From: Sphingomonas sp.
GTDB lineage: Bacteria > Pseudomonadota > Alphaproteobacteria > Sphingomonadales > Sphingomonadaceae
Reading direction: 5' to 3'
Assembly (NCBI RefSeq): GCF_017304615.1
Contig: NZ_JAFKLZ010000002.1
Span: 496,001 to 560,000, forward strand
Length of the DNA stretch: 64,000 nt
Position numbers and translations under genes: made by a program. Positions 16,197 to 25,088 of the stretch are shown piece by piece. The notes under the pieces were generated by a model. That model was not told the origin of the DNA and did no database searches. It saw nothing but the letters and a program-made list of their open reading frames with translations. Within the stretch, counting starts at the first letter, position 1. Every line of letters starts with the position of its first letter.

Positions 16197-17501
16197 CTAC
16201 GCGTTCCAGGTCGCGAACATGCCGACCGCCGCCGCAGCCATCACCGCGGTCGCAATCCATCCGATGGCCCTGAGGACGGTCGGCAGTGGGAACTCCCCCA
16301 TCGCCTCGCGGTTCGAGGAGAGCAGCATCATCATGAACATGACCGGGGCGGCAACGACCCCGTTGATCACGGCGCTCCAGAACAGCGCCTTTATGGGATC
16401 GATGGGCGTGAAGTTGATGAGGCCGCCGATGACGGTGGCGGCGGCGATCGCGCCATAGAACCCCTTCGCCCTCGTCAAGGTGCGCGAGAGCCCGACGTGC
16501 CACCCGAAAGTCTCGCCAAGCGCGTAAGCCGCCGAACCGGCGAGGACCGGGAGCGCCAGCAGACCGGTGCCGATGATCCCGAGCGCGAATACGAGGAAGG
16601 CGAATTGTCCGGCGATTGGCCTGAGCGCCTCGGCTGCCTGCGCGGAAGTCTGGATGTCGGTCACATTGTGGGCGTGGAGTGTGGCTGCGGTCGTCAATAT
16701 GATGAACAATGCCACGAGATTGGAGAGGCCCATGCCGATCAGCGTGTCAAAACGGATGCGCTTGAGTTCAGTCGGCGCTTGCTCCGGCGCTTTCTCGAGC
16801 GGCCTTGCGCCCGTTGTTTCCTTGATCTCCTCGACCTCCGCCTCGGATTGCCAGAAGAACAGATACGGACTGATCGTCGTCCCCAGGATGGCGACGATCA
16901 CCGTCAAATATTTTGGGTCGGAGGACAGGGTCGGGACCACGAGCGCCTTGGCCACCGTGCCCCAGGGAATGTGCGAGACCAACGCGACGCCGACATAGGC
17001 GAACAGCGAGATGGTCAGCCATTTCAGCACCGACACATACCGCGAGTAGCGGACGAACACTTCCAACAGCAGTGAGACAACCGCGAACGCCGCGACATAC
17101 AGAAGCTGCGGCCCACCGATCAGGAGTTTGAGCGCGGCTGCCATCGCCCCCAGATCCGCGCCCAGGTTGATGGTGTTCGCGACGACCAACAGGAAGACGA
17201 GCGCGTATACGATGGGCGCTGGGTAGTGACGATAAAGGTTGCCAGCTATTCCGCGTCCCGTAACGCGGCCGATCCGCGCGCTGATTTCCTGGATCGCGCA
17301 CATCAGCGGCCAGCTGAACAGCATCACCCAGCCCAGGCCGTAGCCGAACTGGGCTCCTGCCTGGGAATAGGTCGCAATCCCGCTCGGGTCGTCGTCGGAA
17401 GCGCCGGTGATCAGTCCCGGACCCAAGACCTCCAGCAGCTTGGGTCGCGTGGGCCGTTTGATCGCATCGGGCGCGTCCGTCGCCGCTGCTTCGTCAACCA
17501 T
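16197..17501 (-). CDS. Nramp-family metal transporter with non-canonical metal site
   Basis: The 434-residue protein has 11-12 membrane helices with the Nramp fold. TM1 reads GPGLITGASDDDPSGIATYS (DPSG at residues 38-41 instead of DPGN), and TM6 reads LGTTISPYLFFWQ near residues 206-216, where classical Nramps have an MPH motif. The conserved Met that prefers transition metals is therefore replaced. Known studies of Nramp selectivity show that loss of this Met relaxes discrimination against Ca/Mg. The porin gene lies 60 bases upstream on the same strand, suggesting co-transcription. Confidence 0.85.
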   Translation of the reverse strand: MVDEAAATDAPDAIKRPTRPKLLEVLGPGLITGASDDDPSGIATYSQAGAQFGYGLGWVMLFSWPLMCAIQEISARIGRVTGRGIAGNLYRHYPAPIVYALVFLLVVANTINLGADLGAMAAALKLLIGGPQLLYVAAFAVVSLLLEVFVRYSRYVSVLKWLTISLFAYVGVALVSHIPWGTVAKALVVPTLSSDPKYLTVIVAILGTTISPYLFFWQSEAEVEEIKETTGARPLEKAPEQAPTELKRIRFDTLIGMGLSNLVALFIILTTAATLHAHNVTDIQTSAQAAEALRPIAGQFAFLVFALGIIGTGLLALPVLAGSAAYALGETFGWHVGLSRTLTRAKGFYGAIAAATVIGGLINFTPIDPIKALFWSAVINGVVAAPVMFMMMLLSSNREAMGEFPLPTVLRAIGWIATAVMAAAAVGMFATWNA

Positions 17502-17561
17502 GCTGTGCTCCGAGAATTAGCAAGACTTCAGGCGCCGGGGTGCGCCTCGATGTTCCTGGCT

Positions 17562-18875
17562 TCACGACGGTTTGTCCGAAGACTGGTCTGGCGGCTGCGG
17601 ACCGTCCGGGGGAACGGTCGGATCGCTGGATTGCGTGGCGGGTGCCTTGCGCGGATAGCCGGCCGTGAAGATGAGGCGCAGTCCAAACGCGAACCCACCA
17701 CGCGCGTCGGACCGGCCGGACGGACGGAAGATGTATTGGCTTTCGGGCTGGAGTGCCAAGCCGTCGCTCACCTTGAATTGATACGTCGCCTCGAGGCTGG
17801 TTTCCGCGCCGACAAGGGGCAAGCCCGCATTGTCGGCGCTCACGCTCGCGCGCGCCAAGGCGAAGCCGAGGCGATCGTCAGGTCGACGGGGCAAGGGCGC
17901 CTTGACCACGACGCCTGCCCCGAAATAGCTCCTGATCGGTTGCACGTTCCCGGCGGCGTAGCCGATACGAAGCCAGCCGCTGATCTTGTCCTGTCCGGGC
18001 AAGGGCCCTTCGATCGCCGCATAGATGCCGTGATCGAGCGCCGACGTTGTCGGTTGCGCGACTTGTGGCAGCGGGCGCGAGTATTGCCACGCGCCGAGCG
18101 CGATCCGTGCCTTGTCCGAAAGGTGATAATCGACCTGGGACGAGATGAGCGCGCCATCGCCGGGCCGCAACCGGACGGTCACGAACCGACGTGGGTCTGC
18201 CGGGTCGCCCGGCACGCCGTCGAAGACGGCCAACCGGAAGGTCCATGTCGCCGAGGGCGAGAACGCCGCCCTCACGCCGAAAGCGCTTACCGGGAAGATC
18301 GAGGGCCCGTTACGACCACTGCGCGCGACATCCGCGCCGATGCCGTGGGATGAATTCAGGAACAGGCTGGCCGTATCAAGCGAGTCGAAGTCGGCGTTGT
18401 AATCCAGGAGTCCCGCACGGAGCGCGAGCGTGCGATCGCCCGTGCCTAACGATTTTTGTAGCCAGGCCTCGAACAGCCGCGTGACCGGCGCGGTCTCGAT
18501 GTTGTCGGCGGTCTGGATATCGCCAAGGCGAGCGCTCAGACTGCCGCCATCGGCGCGAAACACTTGGCCATGGAGGCTCCAGCCTGTGAAACCAGCGCGG
18601 TCGCCGTTCAGCGTTGCGGATAGCTGTAGCTTGTTCAGACCCACGGTTCCGGGATCGCTGCCGCTCGTCACAATCCACAGATCAGCAGTATCCCGCACAG
18701 CGAGGGTCAGGGAGGGCGGTGCGTCTTGCGCCTTGGCGGTTGCGGGAAATGCGAACCCGACAGCGAAGGCAGCGACGCACGACCAGCTGGAGCAACCGAG
18801 CGAGCGCCAGTCGACAATACCCACGTCAACGCCGGGCCCGTCAAGCGCACGCCGCGAGGCCGGATTTAGGATCAA
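17562..18875 (-). CDS. OprB-family carbohydrate-selective porin
   Basis: The 437-residue product has an N-terminal export signal ending near AFPATAKAQ and a beta-barrel sequence with alternating aromatic/polar strands. Typical OprB stretches are SLTLAVRDTADLWIVTSG, LFEAWLQKSL, LFLNSSHGIGADVARSG and the final QPESQYIFRPSG and FGLRLIF. OprB porins form outer-membrane channels for sugars or related solutes. The C terminus carries an unusual Pro/Ser/Asp-rich tail (PATQSSDPTVPPDGPQPPDQ). It leads a probable two-gene operon with Nramp. A role in divalent-cation uptake is possible. Confidence 0.8.
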   Translation of the reverse strand: MILNPASRRALDGPGVDVGIVDWRSLGCSSWSCVAAFAVGFAFPATAKAQDAPPSLTLAVRDTADLWIVTSGSDPGTVGLNKLQLSATLNGDRAGFTGWSLHGQVFRADGGSLSARLGDIQTADNIETAPVTRLFEAWLQKSLGTGDRTLALRAGLLDYNADFDSLDTASLFLNSSHGIGADVARSGRNGPSIFPVSAFGVRAAFSPSATWTFRLAVFDGVPGDPADPRRFVTVRLRPGDGALISSQVDYHLSDKARIALGAWQYSRPLPQVAQPTTSALDHGIYAAIEGPLPGQDKISGWLRIGYAAGNVQPIRSYFGAGVVVKAPLPRRPDDRLGFALARASVSADNAGLPLVGAETSLEATYQFKVSDGLALQPESQYIFRPSGRSDARGGFAFGLRLIFTAGYPRKAPATQSSDPTVPPDGPQPPDQSSDKPS

Positions 18876-18881
18876 GGCCAG

Positions 18882-19070
18882 CTATTCCGGCTTGTGACGA
18901 AACAGGATGTCGCCGAACTCGTTGCGGACCTGGACTTCGGTTGCCTGGTGACGCACGCGTTCGACCGCGAAACGGCTCAGCGCATAGGCGGTCGCTTCCC
19001 TCAGGCTCTCACCGCGCGGGATCGACCCCAACTCGGTGGTGTCATTCAGCAGGACAATGGTGAACGGCAT
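18882..19070 (-). CDS. Small hypothetical protein (62 aa)
   Basis: The ATG at 19068-19070 begins MPFTIVLLNDTTELGSIPRG; a longer frame from 19148 adds an unlikely Arg/Pro-rich head. The protein is soluble, with a beta-start and then a helix SLREATAYALSRFAVERV and a basic end. It sits 6 bases upstream of the porin start on the same strand. Not recognised; possibly a small regulator or chaperone-like protein. Confidence 0.5.
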   Translation of the reverse strand: MPFTIVLLNDTTELGSIPRGESLREATAYALSRFAVERVRHQATEVQVRNEFGDILFRHKPE

Positions 19071-19214
19071 GGCAGCCTCGGAACACGCGACAGGGCGGCC
19101 ATACCGTTGCGCTGGCCGGAAGGCACTGAGCCAAGGCAAGGCGGGCACGGCGGCCCAGCCACGCCACGGTGTGGCGGCGGTGTGCGGCCAACATTATATT
19201 TTCCCAATGATCGC

Positions 19215-20514
19215 TCAGGAAGCATGGGTGGGGTCCTTAGCCGCCTCGTTGCGCCACGAATCTTTGCCGGCCACGTTCGTGCTCGCTTCCGGACCGCTTG
19301 CGTTCAACGCTCGCTCGCCGGCGAGCATATAGTCCCGGACGATCGGCACCGCGTCCCGCTTCCGCGTGAGCTGAAGCTGATGAACGCAATGCCCGTCGTG
19401 ACGAAACGCGCTGATCGATGCGGCGAGGTAGAACTGCCACATCCGAACGAACCGCTCGTCGTATAGAGCGACGATCGCCGCGCGATTGCGATTCACACGG
19501 TCGAGCCATGCTTCCAGCGTGTATGCGTAGTGAAGCCGCAGCACCTCGAGGTCGGTCAGCCACAAGTATGATCTCTCGATCTCCGGAACGATTTGGCTGA
19601 GCGCGGGGACGTAGCCACCGGGGAAGATGTATTTCGCGAGCCACGGATCGGTTGCGCCGGGTCCGTCGGCACGGCCGATCGTGTGGAGGAGCATGACCCC
19701 GTCCGGCGTGAGGAGGTCGCAGCACTTCCTGAAGAAGGTGCGGTAGTGGGGTGGGCCGACGTGCTCGAACATGCCGACGGACACGATGCGATCGAACCGG
19801 CCGGTGACGTTCCGATAGTCCATCAGTTCGAACTGCACGCGGTCCGCGACGCCAGCTGCCGCCGCGCGTGCGCGAGCGATTTTCAGCTGTTCCTCGGACA
19901 GCGTGATGCCGAGAACGTCCACATCGGCGACCTCGTGCAGGTAGAGCGCCATGCCACCCCACCCGCAGCCGATGTCCAGCACGCGCTGCCCAGGCTCCAG
20001 CGAAAGTTTCGCGGCGATATGCGCCTTCTTGTCGAATTGAGCTTGCTCGAGGGAGGTGTCGGCACGCTGGAAATAGGCGCAGCTATATTGACGATCCTGG
20101 TCGAGAAAGAGGTCGTAGAGCGACCCCGACAGATCATAGTGATGGGCGACGTTGCGCTTAGACCGCCGCTGCCAGTTCCAGACATCGAGCTTCGACCCGA
20201 TCCGTTGGGCGCGCCACAGCGCGACCCTTGTCGGATTGTCGGCATCCCATCGGGCGTTGTGGCCGATCAGATCGAGGAAGGACTGGATGTCGCCGTCCTC
20301 GATCACGAGGCGTCCGTCCATGTAGGCCTCGCCCGCCCCTTTCACCGGGTTCGCCGCGATCCGCCAGGGCGTGATGCGATCCACGAGACGGATGGTCACC
20401 GGCACAGTGACCGGGCTTGCGTTGCCGTAACGCCGCACGCGGCCCTTTGCTGTCGATGACCGAAAGCGGGCCGGATTTTATGAGCTTGGTCAACAGGCGA
20501 TCGAGCAAGAGCAA
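19215..20514 (-). pseudogene. cfa: Cyclopropane-fatty-acyl-phospholipid synthase, 5' frameshift
   Basis: The main frame (up to 20438) carries the SAM-binding motif VLDIGCGWGGMALYLHE, the RVQFELMDYRNV region and the typical ARYFFPGG-like AKYIFPGGYVP, and ends LAGERALNASG. The conserved N terminus (LLLDRLLTKLIKSGPLSVID) is in a second frame, from a TTG at 20514 preceded by AGGAA. An extra G in the aaaggg run near 20450 breaks the two; 1300 bases is one over a multiple of three. CFA synthase methylenates unsaturated phospholipid acyl chains at the inner membrane, giving acid/oxidative stress tolerance. A start at the GTG at 20438 would give a 407-residue protein lacking about 25 residues, possibly still active. 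Confidence 0.8.
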
Positions 20515-20566
20515 CGCAGATTCCTACACAAGAGATTGGGTGAGTTTTCGACGCCGCGCCGGCACG

Positions 20567-21493
20567 TCACAGCATGCGCTGGAGCGTCCGGTCGCGAAGG
20601 ATCAGCGCGTGATACAGCGCCCCCACGACGTGCAAGCCGATCAGGACGAGCAGTATGATGGCCGTCGTGGCATGCACGTCGCCCATCGAACGACCGAAAG
20701 CTGCGCCGGTCGGCACCAGCCGCGGAAGCGGGATCGCGCCGAACAGCGAGACGTCCCAGCCGCGCGCGTTCGCATTCGCCCAGCCCATGATGGGAAGCGC
20801 GATCAGCAGCAGATAGAGGCCGGCATGCGTGAGCCGGGACGTATGCGCCAGGATGACGGGAAGGTCGCTCGGGGCCGGCGGTGCCGGATGCAACATCCGC
20901 CAACCCAGGCGTGCCAACGCGATGACCAGAATCGTTGCGCCGATTGAAAGGTGCCATCCGACCAACCCGGTCGGACTGGTATTTCGCCCTATGTCCGGCA
21001 TCGTCCACGCGATGGCGAACTGTGCGACTATGAGGGCAACGACGGTCCAGTGGAACAGGCGCGCCGTTGCTGTGTAACGGTCGTCAGGCCGCGATGCCGC
21101 TGGTCGCGCCAGTGCAATGCCGGTCTCATCTCGCTTCCTGCTCATCGTAGATCCCTTTCTCAGCGGCAATCGAGCAGCCGGATCATTCTGGTCGGACGTC
21201 GTTCTCAGGGCTTCCGCCGTTCCGCCGCTTGTGTCGGCGATGATCGCATCGAGCTTTGCGCTGATTCTGTCGAAGCGTGCTCGTGACCGGGCGAGGACGA
21301 ACAGCGCATAGCAAATCGCGAGGACGGATAGCGCGATGCTCCCCGCAGACAGCTTGTGCGGATCCACCCCGGACAGCCCGGCGACGACTAGGCTTCCGCC
21401 AAGGATCGCAGCCATGATCGGGATCCAGACCGGCCGAAGCATTGCATGTCTTCGCTTACGGGACGGCCCCGGAAACTGGTTATCGTGGAACAC
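20567..21493 (-). CDS. Cytochrome b561-like protein with N-terminal 2-TM extension
   Basis: The C-terminal 192 residues (from the ATG at 21145, preceded by AAGGGATCTACG) form a four-helix di-haem cytochrome b561: YTATARLFHWTVVALIV, WHLSIGATILVIALAR, THAGLYLLLIALPIMGW and DVHATTAIILLVLIGLHVVGAL. The four histidine positions expected for two haems are present. The same frame continues upstream without a stop through a separate segment with two hydrophobic helices (IPIMAAILGGSLVVAGL and LSVLAICYALFVLARS) and a basic helix. This is either a true fusion or two genes read together. In bacteria, b561 proteins (CybB/SoxO) oxidise superoxide and reduce quinone. Next to a VIT transporter and upstream two-component system. 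Confidence 0.75.
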   Translation of the reverse strand: MFHDNQFPGPSRKRRHAMLRPVWIPIMAAILGGSLVVAGLSGVDPHKLSAGSIALSVLAICYALFVLARSRARFDRISAKLDAIIADTSGGTAEALRTTSDQNDPAARLPLRKGSTMSRKRDETGIALARPAASRPDDRYTATARLFHWTVVALIVAQFAIAWTMPDIGRNTSPTGLVGWHLSIGATILVIALARLGWRMLHPAPPAPSDLPVILAHTSRLTHAGLYLLLIALPIMGWANANARGWDVSLFGAIPLPRLVPTGAAFGRSMGDVHATTAIILLVLIGLHVVGALYHALILRDRTLQRML

Positions 21494-21523
21494 GTCGTTC
21501 TCGTCCTGCTCTTTCGGAGGATG

Positions 21524-22234
21524 CTAGCCCGCGGCGACATGAAAGATGCGTCCGACGCCTGCGGTCGTTGCCATCGCCAGTGAGCCGAACAGGACGACGC
21601 GCACGATCGCGGCGGCAAGCGGTGCGCCGCCAGCTTTGGCGCCGGCCGCACCCAAGAGTGCCAGCGCGAAGATCGCGACGGCGGAAATTGCCCAGATTGC
21701 GCTCGCCTCTGCGACGAGGAGGACAGTCAGAAGGGGGACGATCCCGCCAGTGACGAACGACGCCGCCGAAGCGATTGCCGCTTGGGCCGGCCGAGCGATG
21801 CTGTGATCGCTGATACCCAATTCGTCGCGAAGATGTGCCTCGAGCGCTCCGTTTTCGGACAGGGCGTCCGCGACCTGCTCGGCCAAGGGATGTGGCAAGC
21901 CGCGATCGACGTAGATCGCGACCAGCTCGCGCCGCTCATATTCCGGATCTGCGAGATGCTCGCGACGTTCGCGCTCGATGTCCGCGTTCTCCGAGTCCGC
22001 CTGGGAGCTGACCGACACGTATTCGCCGGCGGCCATCGCCATCGCGCCTGCCGCGATCCCGGCGACACCGGTGAGAATGATCTGGCCCGGTGCCGCAGCG
22101 GCCGCCGCCACGCCAACCATCAGGCTCGAGGTGGAGAGCAGGCCATCGTTTGCGCCGAGGACTGCAGCTCGCAACCATCCGATGCGCGTCAGGAAATGCG
22201 CCTCGCCATGAGCCGCCGAATGTGATGTGGGCAT
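21524..22234 (-). CDS. VIT1/CCC1-family iron/manganese transporter
   Basis: The 236-residue protein starts at the ATG at 22232-22234 and shows the VIT layout: first helix WLRAAVLGANDGLLSTSSL, second TGVAGIAAGAMAMAAGEYVS, a cytoplasmic metal-binding linker rich in Glu (ADIERERREHLADPEYERREL), then three helices ending FGSLAMATTAGVGRIFH. VIT proteins move Fe2+/Mn2+ out of the cytoplasm (into a vacuole in eukaryotes; efflux in bacteria). It lies between the histidine kinase and the b561 gene on the same strand, and a degenerate copy of its C-terminal end occurs at 50346-50533. Confidence 0.88.
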   Translation of the reverse strand: MPTSHSAAHGEAHFLTRIGWLRAAVLGANDGLLSTSSLMVGVAAAAAAPGQIILTGVAGIAAGAMAMAAGEYVSVSSQADSENADIERERREHLADPEYERRELVAIYVDRGLPHPLAEQVADALSENGALEAHLRDELGISDHSIARPAQAAIASAASFVTGGIVPLLTVLLVAEASAIWAISAVAIFALALLGAAGAKAGGAPLAAAIVRVVLFGSLAMATTAGVGRIFHVAAG

Positions 22235-22301
22235 ATCCAACTTTGAGCTTTCCTTCGAGAATGATGGGCGCAGGGCCGGCACTCCTGCGCTGGGCGTCGG
22301 G

Positions 22302-23651
22302 CTATCCCGATTGCCAAGCACCTGTGGACGGAAGGCGCACGGTGAATTTCGCACCGCCGCCCTGGGCATTCTCGACCGAGATCGTGCCGCCATGTGCTTC
22401 GACGAGCCGTTGGACGATCCCCAGACCGAGGCCGGCGCCGTCCGACGCACGCCGATCCCTTCGCCAGAATCGCTCGAACAGGTGCGGCATGTCCTCGGCC
22501 GCGATGCCGATGCCGTAGTCGCGAACCGAAAGCTGCGGTCCCGGGCCGGCCGTCACGTCAACCGGCGTCGTGCCCGGTGCGTGCTTGAGGGCGTTGTCGA
22601 TCAGGTTGCGATAGATGCGGAACACCGCTTCGGCATGACCGACCGTCTGCGTATCGCCCCTGCTTTCGAACCGAAGCTCGCGGTGCTCCGCAAACGCCTT
22701 GGGCGCCATGGCGGCCACGACCTCGCGTCCGACGTCGGCCAGGTCGAACGGATTGTGCCCCGCGCTGGCGAGCGCGTCGGCTTGGGCCAGGTCGAGCATC
22801 TGTTCGACGAGCCTGGTCAAGTATCGCGCGTCTGCCTGCAGATCATCCCGGACCTTGCCCGCGGGCAGCCGGTCGAGCGATAATTGCATGATGGACAGCG
22901 GGGTGCGCAACTCGTGCGCGGCGTTCGCGGTGAAGCCGCGCAGTATCGCCAGAGTTCGGTCCAGCCGCGCCAACGCGCGGTTCACGGCGCGCACGAGCGT
23001 GTTGACCTCGCGGGGCGCGAGCGGTTCGGAAAGCCGCATGACGGCGTTGCCGGGATCCAGCGCATCGACCTCGAGCTCGGCGCGCCGCAATGGCTGGAGC
23101 ACGCGACGGACCGCGAAGACGTTGAAGAGGAGGAGAAGGAGCGACAGCGGGATCAGCGGGAGAAGCACGTGCTGGACGATTTCGTTCACGATGACGGGGA
23201 TGTAGGGCCGGATGCCATCCGCCTCGAATTGCATTGCGAGCCACCGTCGCTTGCCCCCGTCGTCGACCGCGCGCACGCCTGAGATGCGATAGCCGCGGGG
23301 TGCCGTTTCTCGCCGCGTCCAATCCACCAATGGCGACGCACCGTCGCGCGGGGTTCCCGGCATCGTAGGCTGGAGTTCGGGGGCGTCTGGCTCGACATAG
23401 CGTGCCGACCATTGCATGGCGCCCGGCGGTCCGGCGTGGAGCTCCGCAGGCAGTGCCGCCCCGGCCCCTGCCTTCGACGCTTCCAGGGTCAGAAGCTCCT
23501 CGGCGAGCGCCTCGGGTTGGCGGCTGTAGGTCACCACGACGATAGCCACGTCGAGCCCGGCGAACAGCAGCGTGAAGAGCGCCAGCCGAGTCGCGATCTG
23601 GCGAAATAGCGTCGGCCCGCCGCCACGCGCGCTGGGGACCGGCTCAACCAT
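22302..23651 (-). CDS. Sensor histidine kinase (two-component)
   Basis: The preferred start at 23651 (MVEPVPSARG) overlaps the response-regulator stop by 8 bases. The 449-residue protein has an N-terminal membrane helix (LALFTLLFAGLDVAIVVV), a periplasmic sensor of about 110 residues, a second helix (LPLIPLSLLLLLFNVFAV), HAMP-like linker, the H box ANAAHELRTPLSIMQL, and a catalytic domain with N box IYRNLIDNALKHAP, G1 LSVRDYGIGI and G2 DGAGLGLGIVQRLV. It phosphorylates the adjacent OmpR-type regulator. The signal is unknown, but katG lies divergently upstream of the operon. Confidence 0.92.
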   Translation of the reverse strand: MVEPVPSARGGGPTLFRQIATRLALFTLLFAGLDVAIVVVTYSRQPEALAEELLTLEASKAGAGAALPAELHAGPPGAMQWSARYVEPDAPELQPTMPGTPRDGASPLVDWTRRETAPRGYRISGVRAVDDGGKRRWLAMQFEADGIRPYIPVIVNEIVQHVLLPLIPLSLLLLLFNVFAVRRVLQPLRRAELEVDALDPGNAVMRLSEPLAPREVNTLVRAVNRALARLDRTLAILRGFTANAAHELRTPLSIMQLSLDRLPAGKVRDDLQADARYLTRLVEQMLDLAQADALASAGHNPFDLADVGREVVAAMAPKAFAEHRELRFESRGDTQTVGHAEAVFRIYRNLIDNALKHAPGTTPVDVTAGPGPQLSVRDYGIGIAAEDMPHLFERFWRRDRRASDGAGLGLGIVQRLVEAHGGTISVENAQGGGAKFTVRLPSTGAWQSG

Positions 23652-24330
23652 CGGCGGGCGTCGGCGCGAAGAGCGCGTAACCCACACCGTGGACCGTGCG
23701 AACCCTTACGTCCGCGCCCGCTGCCGCCAGCCGTTTACGCAGCCGCGAGACTGACGCCTCCAGCGCATTGGGCGTCACCTCGGCATCCATGGAGTAGAGA
23801 GCGTTTTCCAGCGTCGGCTTGGCGACGACCATTCCCGCACGCCGAAGCAGCGCCTCGAGCAGATCGACTTCCCGCGGCGAGGCCTCGACTGGTCGGCCGG
23901 CGATGACAACCGACCGGACGGTCGAATCGAACAATACGTTTCCCGCGGCCAATTGGACACCGAGCGAGGCACCCGGACGGCGCAGCAAGGCGCGGCATCG
24001 CGCCGCCAGCTCGGGAATTTGGAACGGTTTGACCAGATAGTCGTCGGCGCCGGCATCGAGCCCGTTCACCCGGTCGTCGAGGCCACCCCGCGCCGTCAGA
24101 ACAAGGATCGGGACGGCATTTTTCTGCTGTCGCACGTTGCGGACCAAGTTGAGCCCGTCGCCGTCGGGCAAGCCCAGATCGAGCAGCATGAGGTCGTAGA
24201 CGGCGATTTTCAACGCCAGTTCCGCTCCTTCGATCGTTTCATACCAATCGACGGCGAAGCCTTGCCGATCCAGTCCCTCGCGGATCAAGCTGGCAAGCCT
24301 CGCATTGTCCTCAATGAGCAGCAGGCGCAT
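23644..24330 (-). CDS. OmpR/PhoB-family response regulator
   Basis: The 228-residue regulator has a receiver domain with the phospho-acceptor in YDLMLLDLGLPDGDG (near residue 51), the conserved Thr in ILVLTARGGLDDRV and Lys in YLVKPFQIPELAAR. The C-terminal winged helix includes LLEALLRRAGMVVAKPTL and VSRLRKRLAAAGADVRVRTVHGVGY-like (seen in parts). It probably binds the GTCAG direct repeats at 24688-24703 and 24744-24759, which flank the divergent katG. Confidence 0.93.
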   Translation of the reverse strand: MRLLLIEDNARLASLIREGLDRQGFAVDWYETIEGAELALKIAVYDLMLLDLGLPDGDGLNLVRNVRQQKNAVPILVLTARGGLDDRVNGLDAGADDYLVKPFQIPELAARCRALLRRPGASLGVQLAAGNVLFDSTVRSVVIAGRPVEASPREVDLLEALLRRAGMVVAKPTLENALYSMDAEVTPNALEASVSRLRKRLAAAGADVRVRTVHGVGYALFAPTPADG

Positions 24331-24332
24331 GG

Positions 24333-24635
24333 CTACCGTGGGTTCCAGTGGAGGGCCGCTTGTAGGCCATTGGCGGACGACTTGGGAGATCCGTGCAGGC
24401 GTTGATCGTCGAGGTCGGTGCGGCCGACGCCGAGCGAAGTCGTCGCGACGCCACTACCTATCCGCATCCGGAGCGGCTTGGGCGTCTCGTCACCGCCCCG
24501 CAACGCAAGGCCTCCGGTCGTCGCGTCGGGATGCGGCGTCTGCGACAACCCCCCGGCCACAACGCCACTGGCCGGCTCAAGAGGACCGTAGCCACCGTGG
24601 TGAAGATCGTTCGCGCCGCGAGGATAGTTAGGCAT
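24333..24635 (-). CDS. Small hypothetical protein upstream of response regulator
   Basis: The ATG at 24633-24635 is preceded by AAGGAAGCTG, a good ribosome binding site. The 100-residue product is Gly/Leu/Thr-rich with no signal or membrane segment (MPNYPRGANDLHHGGYGPLE, then TTGGLALRGGDETPKPLRMR). Its stop codon is 2 bases before the response-regulator start, so the two are coupled. Not recognised. Repeats at 24688-24759 lie just upstream, so it would be the first gene of the autoregulated operon. Confidence 0.45.
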   Translation of the reverse strand: MPNYPRGANDLHHGGYGPLEPASGVVAGGLSQTPHPDATTGGLALRGGDETPKPLRMRIGSGVATTSLGVGRTDLDDQRLHGSPKSSANGLQAALHWNPR

Positions 24636-24687
24636 CAGCTTCCTTCGAGGGCGTGATCGCACACCGCTGTCGCGCTGACAGCATTAT

Positions 24688-24703
24688 CTGACCAAAACCT
24701 GAC
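24688..24703 (-). promoter_or_regulatory. Direct repeat for response regulator (CTGAC, 11-base spacing)
   Basis: Two CTGAC half sites at 24688-24692 and 24699-24703, start-to-start 11 bases, as for OmpR/PhoB-family dimers on successive turns of the helix. A third CTGAC lies at 24675-24679. Read on the minus strand they are GTCAG repeats oriented toward the two-component operon. Confidence 0.65.
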
Positions 24704-24743
24704 GGTTGAGCGAGCCCAGTAAAAACAGGCGCTGCAGCGGTTC

Positions 24744-24759
24744 GTCAGGTTCGCGTCAG
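24744..24759 (+). promoter_or_regulatory. Direct repeat for response regulator (GTCAG, 11-base spacing)
   Basis: Two GTCAG half sites at 24744-24748 and 24755-24759, the same spacing as the pair at 24688-24703 but in the opposite orientation, facing katG. The two pairs together suggest one regulator controls both divergent transcripts. Confidence 0.65.
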
Positions 24760-25088
24760 AACTGAGGCCGATAGGACGGACGTCGCTGTTCGGGCGGCAG
24801 GGAGTTCTGCAATGGTCTTGCGCGAACGGCAGACGCCCGACGATGTGTTCATGCCGCAAGGAACACGGCAATCAGGCTGCGCTGGCGCCTCTCCCCGTTC
24901 GGGCGCCAGCCGCAGGCGTCGGTCGGCCTCTCACCCCCCGAGGCCGGCCGGCGCCTCTCACTCGCGAAATCCCTGCGGAGGCGGTCTTGGTCGCACCTAG
25001 AGCCAAGCCCCTGCGAACTGCGCGCCGGAACCGCTCGCAACGGTGCCAGCGCGTAGCAATCTGCCTCTACTCTACTGGAGATATCGAC
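24760..25088. other. katG upstream region
   Basis: About 330 bases between the response-regulator repeats and the katG start. Open in the katG frame from 24843 but Arg/Pro/Cys-rich without resemblance to a catalase domain, so taken as leader. No clear -35/-10 pair is called. Confidence 0.4.

Noticed and set aside
16092-17075. Plus-strand frame of 327 codons over the Nramp gene
   Set aside because: Charged shadow of a clear membrane-protein gene on the other strand.
17226-18353. Plus-strand frame over the porin
   Set aside because: Shadow of the OprB-like gene.
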